From assembly GCA_007127665.1 (NCBI GenBank), contig SKYY01000131.1, positions 1-5,029 on the forward strand: a stretch of DNA of 5,029 nt, in the 5' to 3' direction. The notes under the pieces were generated by a model. That model made no database searches. It was not told the DNA's origin and saw only the letters and a program-made list of their open reading frames with translations. Origin of the DNA: Balneolales bacterium (GTDB taxonomy: Bacteria > Bacteroidota > Rhodothermia > Balneolales > Natronogracilivirgulaceae). Of the stretch, positions 1 to 5,029 are shown in pieces (within the stretch, counting starts at the first letter, position 1; every line of letters begins with the position of its first letter). Position numbers and translations under genes: made by a program.

Positions 1-2060
1 CTGCTGAGGTCCCGCACATATTCGAGCTTTTGTTCGGGTTTTTTCTCGAAATGCATGCGTGATTCATCACCAAAGAGGGGTTTTAGTGCCTCTTTTTCAC
101 CGGCGGTGTCACCCGAGAGCAGATGCAATGTGAATCTTCTGCGCAAACGCTCCATAAGCTGGACCAACCCGGGACGGTATCGACCCGATATCTCAAAAAA
201 CCCCAGGCAGTCGCCGTCCCGACTCACGTAGCTGCGTGTTTTCTCAGATTGGCCGGCAATCTGCTCTTCTGATACACCATCGGCAAAACCGGCATTGCCT
301 ACCCGGTACTGTTTCCCCCCGATGCCAAACGCAATTCCCCGTCCGGGTACCTCCTCAAAAAAATCGGGCATATCGTTGCCCGGATGGTCCAGATGCCGAA
401 GTATTGACCGGCTGACCGGATGGGTGCTTTGGCGCAGCCCGCTGGCAAGGTGATTACAGGTCTGATCAGAAAGCGGCATGCCAGAAAACCGGACCCTGGC
501 CTGCTGTGGAAATGTGAGCGTACCGGTCTTGTCGAAAATGATGGTATCGGTAACCGCTATTTTTTCAGCCACTTCTGCACTTTTCAAGTAGAACCGGTTT
601 CGACCCAGAATCCCGGTGACCCAGCCAAGGGTAAAAGGCGTTGTGAGCGCCAGAGCGCACGGACAGGCAATGATCAGCACGGCAGTGAAGGCATTAATTG
701 CCGTAGCAGGGCTCTGAGGCAGCCAGTAAAGTGCCGAACCAATGGCTATGAGCACAATTGTTGGAGCAAAAAACCGGCTGAAACGTCGGGATAGTGAGTG
801 CAGCGTATCATCACGCTCTTCGCGGAATTCGCTGCGATTCCACAAACTGGTCAGATAGCTCTGTGACACCGGGCTGGTAACCACAAGCTCCACCCTGCTG
901 CCCATGATACGGCCTCCGGCATAGACAACCTGACCCTTCTCCACCGCTATTTCGTCTGATTCGCCTGTGACAAAACTGTAGTCGATCCGGGCTTTGCCGC
1001 TCAGCAGACGGGCGTCGGCCGGCAGAAGCTCGCCGTGCCGCAGCACCACAATATCTCCGACCTGAAGCCGGATGGCCGGAACAGCTTGCTCCGTTTCTCC
1101 CTTTTGCACCAGTGTTGAGAGTGGAAAGTAGGAGCGATAGTCCCGGTCGAAAGAGAGCCGATCGAAAGTTTTACGCTGAAACAACTTGCCGGCCAGGAGG
1201 AAAAAGACCAGCATGGTAAACGAATCCATGTAGCCCACACCGTAGCCCGTAAGTATCTCATACGTACTGCGGAAAAACATGGCCAGGATACCAAGAGAAA
1301 TTGCAATATCCATATTCCATTGCCGCTGTCGGATGCTCAGCAAGGCAGGCCGGTAAAACACTGTGCTGCTGTACAGCAGGACGGGCAGTGCAAGGATCAG
1401 GTTCAAGTGACCAAAGAGATGGATGAACTGGGTATCTATGCCGCCGGCACCGGCCAGGTATTCCGGCAGGCTGAACAGCATGATGTTGCCGAAAGCAAAG
1501 CCAGCCAGTCCAAGCTTTATGTAAAAGGCACGGTCCGCCCTGGATACGGTGCGTTTTTCGATACTGTCAATTTTCAGGTCCGGCTCGTAGCCAATGCGAT
1601 CCAGGACTTCCACCACCTTGCGAAGTGATGTCTGATTCTCATCAAACGTAACAGTGGCTTCGCGTCGACTGAAGGACACTTCACTTCGTAATATTCCGGG
1701 AGCCAGGCGTTGCATGTGCTCCAATAACCAGATACAGGCGCTGCAATGGATCTGGGGAAGTGAGAGCGTGATCGTGCTCTTCCGGCCATCGGTGAATGAG
1801 AGCAGTTTTTCACGCATTTCCGGCTCATCAAGAAATTCATACCGGGCTTTTCGTCCCGTTTTTCTGCGTGAGATACCGGGCGTTTCCTCATCAAGAAGGT
1901 AATAGGCTTCCAGGCCGCTTTCGCTTAACAGGCTATACACAGCAGCACATCCCTGACAACAGAAATCCTTGTCATCATGGATCACATGACCCTCTGGACA
2001 AGGATCGCCGCAATGGGCACAACCTACAGCGTTATCAATGATAAGCTCTGCCAATACCAA
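1..2060 (-). CDS. ccoI: CcoI/FixI-type copper-translocating P1B-ATPase, 3' end outside window
   Basis: Integral membrane ATPase that moves Cu+ across the cytoplasmic membrane; the CcoI/FixI subgroup supplies copper for cbb3 oxidase assembly. About 686 codons are open without interruption and the C-terminus is off the left edge. Numbering from the TTG at 2060: a six-Cys N-terminal module (C14, C17, C21, C34, C35, C38; CAHCGDPCPEG then FCCQGC), an HMA-like domain about 95-161 with C106-S-A-C109 in IHCSACIWLLE, four membrane segments about 180-295, actuator TGES 365-368, two further segments with the ion-site CPC 466-468, phosphorylation motif D510KTGTLT, nucleotide-domain H547-P548 and GRGI 573-576, then LLSGD 647-651 and KPEQK 674-678. 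The GDGxND hinge and the last two helices are not in view, so Cu+ specificity rests on CPC and family style. No ATG or GTG start precedes the Cys module; in-frame TTG codons at 2060 and 2054 are the only conventional choices and neither has a clear ribosome binding site. The family call is secure; the ccoI symbol is family-level, since no oxidase gene is visible. Confidence 0.9.
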   Translation of the reverse strand, partial: MVLAELIIDNAVGCAHCGDPCPEGHVIHDDKDFCCQGCAAVYSLLSESGLEAYYLLDEETPGISRRKTGRKARYEFLDEPEMREKLLSFTDGRKSTITLSLPQIHCSACIWLLEHMQRLAPGILRSEVSFSRREATVTFDENQTSLRKVVEVLDRIGYEPDLKIDSIEKRTVSRADRAFYIKLGLAGFAFGNIMLFSLPEYLAGAGGIDTQFIHLFGHLNLILALPVLLYSSTVFYRPALLSIRQRQWNMDIAISLGILAMFFRSTYEILTGYGVGYMDSFTMLVFFLLAGKLFQRKTFDRLSFDRDYRSYFPLSTLVQKGETEQAVPAIRLQVGDIVVLRHGELLPADARLLSGKARIDYSFVTGESDEIAVEKGQVVYAGGRIMGSRVELVVTSPVSQSYLTSLWNRSEFREERDDTLHSLSRRFSRFFAPTIVLIAIGSALYWLPQSPATAINAFTAVLIIACPCALALTTPFTLGWVTGILGRNRFYLKSAEVAEKIAVTDTIIFDKTGTLTFPQQARVRFSGMPLSDQTCNHLASGLRQSTHPVSRSILRHLDHPGNDMPDFFEEVPGRGIAFGIGGKQYRVGNAGFADGVSEEQIAGQSEKTRSYVSRDGDCLGFFEISGRYRPGLVQLMERLRRRFTLHLLSGDTAGEKEALKPLFGDESRMHFEKKPEQKLEYVRDLS

Positions 2061-2126
2061 TAATGTGATTAAAGGACAGTTTTTACTCTAATAATTTGAC
2101 GAAAGGCATCAACCACATGAATATGA

Positions 2127-2177
2127 TTGTAAGCCCGCAGGACTGCATACAGCCAGCCAGTTGCACCAAGCTTACAA
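2127..2177 (-). repeat. Inverted repeat with 8-bp arms upstream of the ATPase start
   Basis: TTGTAAGC (2127-2134) and GCTTACAA (2170-2177) pair perfectly around a 35-base, partly GC-rich loop; GAT and ATC outside the arms could add three pairs across a bulge. It ends 67 bases before the TTG start, so it would lie in the 5' leader if transcription begins upstream. No known riboswitch family was recognised. Confidence 0.35.
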
Positions 2178-2241
2178 AATAATCGCTATCACGTAATACC
2201 TTTTGCGCGGCATAACTGCGTTAAAACAATACTATAAAGCC

Positions 2242-2269
2242 AATTTAAAATATTGATGAACATTATCAA
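2242..2269 (-). promoter_or_regulatory. Possible sigma70-like promoter for the ATPase gene
   Basis: On the minus strand, TTGATA (2269-2264) and TAAATT (2247-2242) are separated by 16 bases, matching 5 of 6 and 4 of 6 positions of the sigma70 consensus. The block is the most AT-rich part of the spacer. It would give a leader of about 175 bases. If the host is a Bacteroidota member, its own promoter consensus differs and this match may be chance. Confidence 0.25.
2253..2269. promoter_or_regulatory. Inverted repeat TTGAT-N7-ATCAA, Fnr-like half-sites
   Basis: TTGAT (2253-2257) and ATCAA (2265-2269) are Fnr/FixK-type half-sites, but they are 7 bases apart rather than the usual 4. They overlap the proposed -35 region. 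Fnr-family control is common for cbb3 oxidase and ccoI genes, so the location fits while the spacing does not. Confidence 0.2.
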
Positions 2270-2302
2270 ATAAATTTTTTTTATCTATGAAGAATAAGAT
2301 GA

Positions 2303-2360
2303 AATGACCATGACCGTAGCCCGTCCACACAGGAAAATGATTAAAGGCGTCATGGCCATT
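2303..2360 (-). repeat. Imperfect inverted repeat, 12-bp arms, 34-base loop
   Basis: AATGACCATGAC (2303-2314) faces GTCATGGCCATT (2349-2360). In plus-strand RNA the odd pair is an A-C mismatch; in minus-strand RNA it is a G-U wobble, so all 12 pairs form. That asymmetry points to a structure in the sqr or ATPase transcript. After the stem the minus strand is T-rich (9 of 15 bases) but not a clean T-run. It could be a second terminator, an mRNA 3'-end stabiliser or an attenuator. Confidence 0.5.
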
Positions 2361-2396
2361 ATAGGTGACCAATCGAATCAAAATTTATAACCACAT

Positions 2397-2426
2397 AAAA
2401 AAAACTTGCGCATTCCCCTGGTGCGG
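2397..2426 (-). terminator. Weak intrinsic terminator candidate after sqr
   Basis: In the minus direction, directly after the sqr TAG, CGCA pairs with TGCG across a 9-base loop and is followed within 4 bases by eight consecutive T. The U-tract is good, but the stem is only 4 bp (5 with a bulge), so termination would be partial at best. Confidence 0.35.
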
Positions 2427-3662
2427 CTATGCTTTCCCCTTGAGCATAAGGTTCCAGTACATCCACGGCAGGCCAAATTTTTTCAGCACGTACATGTCGT
2501 AACGCTCTTCGCTCTGGTCGAACGGAAAGGTGGGATCGGGTTCGTTGTTGTAGTCGAATTCCGCCAGCACCATTTTCCCGTAGCCGGTGACCAGCGGACA
2601 GGAGCTGTACCCGTTGTAGGATGTGTTCAGTGCCTCGGGCTCCTCGTCCAGCTCTGCCGCCTTGCGCAGTTTCAGGATATTGTCCGTCACTACCGGGGCC
2701 TGTTTGCGTATCGCAGAACCGGTTTTAGCCGTCGGCACGCCGGCCACATCCCCAAGTGAAAAAACATTCGGGTAACGGGTGTGTTGCATGGAATGGTGAT
2801 CCACATCAAGCCAGCCCTTGAGTGCGCCATCGGGGATGGCCAGCGGGCTGTTTTTGATAAAATCGGGGGCGCTCATCGGGGGCACAACATGTATCATACT
2901 GTATGCCACATCTTTGCGGGTCACCTTACCGTCCTTGCCGGTGACGTCAAAGACCGCAATCCCGTCCTCCCCCTTTATCTCCACAAGGTTATGGGCGAAG
3001 TGGACCTGAATATCCTTCTCTTTGATCACCCGTCGCAGGGTTTTGGCGAAGGCCTCCACCCCGAACACCACCGAACCCGGAGAGAAAAAATGAAACTCCA
3101 GATTTTTTCTCACACCCAGTCTCCGCAGGGCTTCGTCGGCCAGGTACATGATTTTCTGCGGAGCGCCGCCGCATTTGACCGGTGTGTTGGGCTGTGTGAA
3201 AAGGACTTTGCCTTCCTTCACGGATGAGAGCACCTTCCAGGTATACGGCGCCATATGCGGCTCGTAAACACTGCAAACCCCCTTCGAATTGATCGCTTCG
3301 GGCAACCCTTTTACGGCACCCCAGTTGATCTGGATCCCCGGCGCCACGACCAGGTACCGGTAGGTGAACACGACCTCTTTTACCGTTTCGAGCTCATTTT
3401 CCTCCGGACGGAATGCCGCCACCTTATCCCTGATCCATGTGACGCGCGCCGGAATGCAGTCCACCATCGGCCGGATGGTCTCATCCATGTCAAAAGCACC
3501 GGCACCAACCAGGGTCCACGCCGGCTGGTAGTAGTGCTTGTCTGACGGCTCAATAATGGCGATGTCCAGATCCCTGTTTCTGCGGAGAAGCTGCGCCGCG
3601 ACCATGATGCCCCCGGTGCCGCCGCCAACGATCACGATCTCATGTTCTCTGTAAGTCTTCAT
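2427..3662 (-). CDS. sqr: Sulfide:quinone oxidoreductase, type II (human SQOR-like)
   Basis: Membrane-associated FAD enzyme that oxidises sulfide to sulfane sulfur and reduces quinone. The 411-residue protein has the FAD dinucleotide motif GGGTGG at 13-18, ribose-binding E38, the SQR signature YYQPAWTLVGAGA around 44-56, APG at 107-109 and the second FAD motif LGD at 303-305. The redox cysteines are C164 in NTPVKCGGAPQK and C355 in SSCPLVTGY, which match human SQOR Cys201 and Cys379 as I recall them. A further cysteine, C130 (GVCSVY), lies where the third cysteine of type I bacterial SQRs falls. The C-terminus keeps LAEFDYNNEP, FPFDQSEER and WMYWNLMLKG, then stops about 25 residues short of the human tail. 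The hydrophobic last stretch is likely the membrane and quinone contact. The ATG overlaps the stop of the upstream DUF1641 gene as ATGA, and AGGAAAGAG lies upstream, so translational coupling is likely. Other flavoprotein disulfide reductases are excluded by the two-Cys SQR motifs. Confidence 0.95.
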   Translation of the reverse strand: MKTYREHEIVIVGGGTGGIMVAAQLLRRNRDLDIAIIEPSDKHYYQPAWTLVGAGAFDMDETIRPMVDCIPARVTWIRDKVAAFRPEENELETVKEVVFTYRYLVVAPGIQINWGAVKGLPEAINSKGVCSVYEPHMAPYTWKVLSSVKEGKVLFTQPNTPVKCGGAPQKIMYLADEALRRLGVRKNLEFHFFSPGSVVFGVEAFAKTLRRVIKEKDIQVHFAHNLVEIKGEDGIAVFDVTGKDGKVTRKDVAYSMIHVVPPMSAPDFIKNSPLAIPDGALKGWLDVDHHSMQHTRYPNVFSLGDVAGVPTAKTGSAIRKQAPVVTDNILKLRKAAELDEEPEALNTSYNGYSSCPLVTGYGKMVLAEFDYNNEPDPTFPFDQSEERYDMYVLKKFGLPWMYWNLMLKGKA

Positions 3663-3676
3663 TTTTTCTCTTTCCT
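3659..3676 (-). promoter_or_regulatory. ATGA stop/start overlap and sqr ribosome binding site
   Basis: The TGA of the DUF1641 gene (3661-3659) and the ATG of sqr (3662-3660) share bases as ATGA. AGGAAAGAG at 3676-3668 sits just upstream, inside the last DUF1641 codons. This arrangement normally couples translation of the second gene to the first and suggests matched amounts of the two proteins. Confidence 0.8.
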
Positions 3677-4744
3677 GTGTTTTCGTTCAAATTCTTCCAC
3701 CGCCTGCATGTCAAGCTCGTCGAGATGGGCGCCAATTTCATGGGCAAGGATGGACATCAACCCGAGTGCTTTGCGCGTGTTTTTGTCGGACAGCATTCTC
3801 CACAAACCGACAGGTCCCAGTTCAGGGATTTCCGAACGGTCATACTCAAGGGCCGATGTCATGCCCTTGATGATCACCTCGGTCTTGGGTGACAGGAGGA
3901 TGCGGTTGACCTCCGCCAGGATGGTGATGCCGCCCCGGGCCGTTTCCAGAATGGTCGCTTCCTCCTCCTTCATGGATTTGGTCAGCAATTCAAAAAGTTC
4001 ATTGATGTTCTTGATGGTTGTGCTGTTTTCCTCCTTCAGTTCCGGATTGTTGCGTACCACCTCATCCAGGATGTTCAGCACCGCATCGAGGTTTTCGATC
4101 TTGTCGACCAGGTTGTTCAGGTTGTTGATCACCTTGTCGTCGCTCAGTTTCTGGACCAGCGTCAGATACTGGTGCAGGGTTTCACCCATGGTGCTGTCCT
4201 GATACATTGACGTCACCAGTTCCGGGAATTTTCGCTCGGCTTCGGCCAGGGCGCTGGTCAGCATGGCAATGGTGTCCAGGTTCCTGAGAATTTCGTTCAG
4301 GTTCCGGATCACATCGGGCTGATTGATCTCCTCTACCAGGCGCATCACCTCACCCATCATCATGCCGCTGTTTGATTCCTTCTGGATGGAATCGGCGATT
4401 TCAGGGGCCTTGTCGGTGATCATTTCAAGGGCCGACACAGCGGTCTCGAGCGTCCCGGCCTTGTCGATGATGTTGCCGAGCGACCTCATGACGTCGGGTT
4501 GCGAAATCTTGTCCAGCAGTTTCCCCGCCTCTCTCATGCGCGAGACCTGGTCCGATTCGTGCTGCAGGGAGAGCATCATTTCCGGTGCTTTTTTGATGAA
4601 CTCCTCGAGTCCGCTCAGCGCCGTTTCAACCGTATCAATGCGGTCAAGAAGCTGCACGAGCGATTTGGCCGTTTCCGGTTCGCTCAGTTTCTCTGCAAGT
4701 ATTTTCTGGTAATCCGGAGTGCTGGATCCCGAAGTTTCTGGCAT
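3659..4744 (-). CDS. DUF1641-family helical repeat protein, probable SQR partner
   Basis: 361 residues, predicted soluble, with no cysteine, no signal peptide and no membrane helix visible. The C-terminal part (about 310-341, with LSDKNTRKALGLMSILAHEIGAHL) fits the DUF1641 pattern of a short segment rich in Leu, Gly and Ala. Family members I know of are shorter (B. subtilis YrhD and YjgD, beside formate dehydrogenase-like genes), and such genes also recur next to SQR-type flavoproteins; the biochemical function is not established to my knowledge. Residues 19-258 form four ungapped 60-residue repeats (see the separate entry). The rest is charged, amphipathic and almost certainly all-helical. 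The ATG at 4744 has an excellent Shine-Dalgarno (GGAGGTGA, 3 bases before ATG), and the stop overlaps the sqr start, so it is the first gene of a two-gene operon. A scaffold, membrane-docking or regulatory subunit for the SQR is inference. With no Cys and no nucleotide-binding motif, a redox role of its own is unlikely. Confidence 0.85.
   Translation of the reverse strand: MPETSGSSTPDYQKILAEKLSEPETAKSLVQLLDRIDTVETALSGLEEFIKKAPEMMLSLQHESDQVSRMREAGKLLDKISQPDVMRSLGNIIDKAGTLETAVSALEMITDKAPEIADSIQKESNSGMMMGEVMRLVEEINQPDVIRNLNEILRNLDTIAMLTSALAEAERKFPELVTSMYQDSTMGETLHQYLTLVQKLSDDKVINNLNNLVDKIENLDAVLNILDEVVRNNPELKEENSTTIKNINELFELLTKSMKEEEATILETARGGITILAEVNRILLSPKTEVIIKGMTSALEYDRSEIPELGPVGLWRMLSDKNTRKALGLMSILAHEIGAHLDELDMQAVEEFERKHRKEKK
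3971..4690 (-). repeat. Four tandem 60-residue protein repeats within the DUF1641 protein
   Basis: Residues 19-78, 79-138, 139-198 and 199-258 align without gaps. Each begins K/E-L/I-S/N followed by an acidic or Pro-Asp start (LSEPET, ISQPDV, INQPDV, LSDDKV). Each has a Leu-rich helix with I/V-D-K/R-type residues, a T-x-E-T-A-x-S-x-L-like helix and a Pro-Glu pair exactly 60 residues apart (P54, P114, P174, P234). The copies are diverged in DNA sequence, so this is an old protein-level duplication rather than a recent tandem array. Copies 1 and 2 are the most alike. Confidence 0.85.
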
Positions 4745-4747
4745 GTT

Positions 4748-4755
4748 TCACCTCC
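4748..4755 (-). promoter_or_regulatory. Strong Shine-Dalgarno of the DUF1641 gene
   Basis: Read on the minus strand this is GGAGGTGA, 3 bases before the ATG at 4744, an almost full anti-Shine-Dalgarno match. It fixes the DUF1641 start and argues against the overlapping GTG-initiated 84-codon frame (4938-4684) that would run through it. Confidence 0.85.
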
Positions 4756-4908
4756 GTCAAAAAATAAACCGGTCAAAATAAAGACCATGTGCGTATAATT
4801 TTCCTTAATGTACTGAACTGGCTCCAGTCTTTCCACTGGCATAATCCTTAAAATCAATGCAACAACCGGATGATTGCACAATTTGGCAACATGCAGCAAT
4901 GAAAGACA

Positions 4909-4922
4909 GCCATTTAAATGGC
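4909..4922. repeat. Perfect 14-bp palindrome, possible operator
   Basis: GCCATTTAAATGGC is identical to its reverse complement. It lies about 165 bases upstream of the DUF1641 start, with no gene across it. The form suits a dimeric regulator, but it matches no Fnr, Crp or BigR/SqrR-type site that I can name. Confidence 0.35.
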
Positions 4923-4944
4923 CTGGCTTGCCTGGCACTCTTTT

Positions 4945-4988
4945 GGAACAACTGGTTTTCAGATTCCTGCTTCCGACCTGGTTGTTCC
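4945..4988 (+). repeat. Inverted repeat followed by T5, terminator-like on plus strand
   Basis: GGAACAAC (4945-4952) pairs with GTTGTTCC (4981-4988). In plus-strand RNA two G-U pairs and one G-C extend the stem to 11 bp over a 22-base loop, followed by GTTTTT. Minus-strand RNA pairs less well. No plus-strand gene precedes it, so it is either a terminator for an unseen antisense transcript or an operator-like repeat. Confidence 0.35.
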
Positions 4989-4994
4989 GTTTTT

Positions 4995-5019
4995 CAGCTT
5001 CTCAGCTTTTCATAGCTGG
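4995..5019. repeat. Short degenerate 8-base tandem repeat at window edge
   Basis: CAGCTTCT, CAGCTTTT and then a disrupted CATAGCTGGC-type copy follow each other at about 8-base spacing. The array is short and approaches the window edge, so its true length cannot be judged. Confidence 0.3.
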
Positions 5020-5029
5020 CTTCGAGATC

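Larger units (their letters stand above)
2061..2426. other. AT-rich spacer between sqr and the ATPase gene
   Basis: 366 bases without a supportable gene. Going leftwards from sqr it holds a weak terminator-like T-run, a 12-bp stem, an AT-rich block with promoter-like hexamers and an inverted repeat, and an 8-bp stem near the ATPase start. The longest open stretch is a 46-codon minus frame ending at 2083, with no ATG in its first half and no ribosome site. No tRNA-like cloverleaf or T-arm was seen. Confidence 0.7.
4756..5029. other. Upstream region of the DUF1641-sqr operon
   Basis: 274 bases to the right edge with no supportable gene. It holds a 14-bp palindrome, a larger inverted repeat and a short degenerate tandem repeat. 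No convincing -35/-10 pair was found; the operon promoter is presumably here but I cannot place it. Confidence 0.6.

Noticed and set aside
420..1894. Several 80-124 codon frames within the ATPase region on both strands (such as 420-794 plus, 1001-1306 minus and 1574-1894 minus)
   Set aside because: All are shadows: the minus frame from 2060 to the left edge is open throughout and carries every P1B-ATPase motif in order, so there is no frameshift.
2083..2148. 21-codon hydrophobic minus-strand ORF (starts MQSCGLTIIF), a possible leader peptide before the ATPase
   Set aside because: No Shine-Dalgarno, a rare-codon attenuator pattern is absent, and the ATG lies in the loop of the 2127-2177 stem; length is within chance for AT-rich DNA.
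2144..2159. Minus-strand GG-N10-GC spacing resembling a sigma54 promoter before the ATPase
   Set aside because: Only 8 of 11 positions match the TGGCAC-N5-TTGCA consensus, and this core spacing is common by chance.
3642..4202. 186-codon Ser-rich plus-strand frame opposite the DUF1641 gene
   Set aside because: Low-complexity antisense of a Leu/Glu/Asp-rich helical gene, without family features or a ribosome site.
4810..4870. Loose similarity between the DUF1641 upstream region and the ATPase upstream region (around 2083-2150) on the minus strand
   Set aside because: Shared strings are very short and alignment needs large gaps; not distinguishable from chance by eye.
4684..4938. 84-codon minus-strand frame starting at GTG and overlapping the DUF1641 start
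   Set aside because: It runs through the strong DUF1641 Shine-Dalgarno and its first 60 coding bases, has no ribosome site and resembles no family I know.
4933..4948. Plus-strand TGGCAC with a -12-like element, possible sigma54 promoter
   Set aside because: The invariant GC of the -12 element is GA here, and it would transcribe away from all visible genes.

Overview
The window carries three protein genes, all on the minus strand and read right to left: a DUF1641-family helical repeat protein (4744 to 3659), a type II (human SQOR-like) sulfide:quinone oxidoreductase (3662 to 2427), and, after a 366-base AT-rich spacer, a CcoI/FixI-type copper-transporting P1B-ATPase that starts near 2060 and runs off the left edge with its last roughly 100 residues missing. 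I see no tRNA, rRNA, CRISPR array, transposase or phage gene.

The organism is a respiring bacterium. The ATPase combines an N-terminal six-cysteine module, an IHCSAC metal site and a first membrane segment of the GFAFGNIMLFSLPEYL type. I associate this mix with Bacteroidota and relatives (Balneolota, Rhodothermota, Chlorobiota), but the phylum is a low-confidence guess from protein style only. Base composition is moderate in the genes and clearly AT-rich in the 2061-2426 spacer.

Right edge (4745-5029): upstream region of the DUF1641-sqr pair. It has a strong Shine-Dalgarno at 4748-4755, a perfect 14-bp palindrome at 4909-4922, an inverted repeat at 4945-4988 and a short degenerate tandem repeat at 4995-5019. 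Middle (2427-4744): the two-gene operon with an ATGA stop/start overlap. Spacer (2061-2426): a weak terminator-like T-run right after sqr, a 12-bp stem that pairs fully only in minus-strand RNA, a possible promoter with an overlapping inverted repeat, and a second stem near the ATPase start. Left (1-2060): the ATPase.

Working picture (inference): the SQR oxidises sulfide at the membrane and passes electrons to quinone, with the DUF1641 protein as its co-translated partner. The ATPase supplies copper for a terminal oxidase, probably cbb3-type, whose genes may lie beyond the left edge. The most noteworthy structure is inside the DUF1641 protein: four ungapped 60-residue repeats, with the C-terminal DUF1641 motif itself resembling a fifth, shortened copy.
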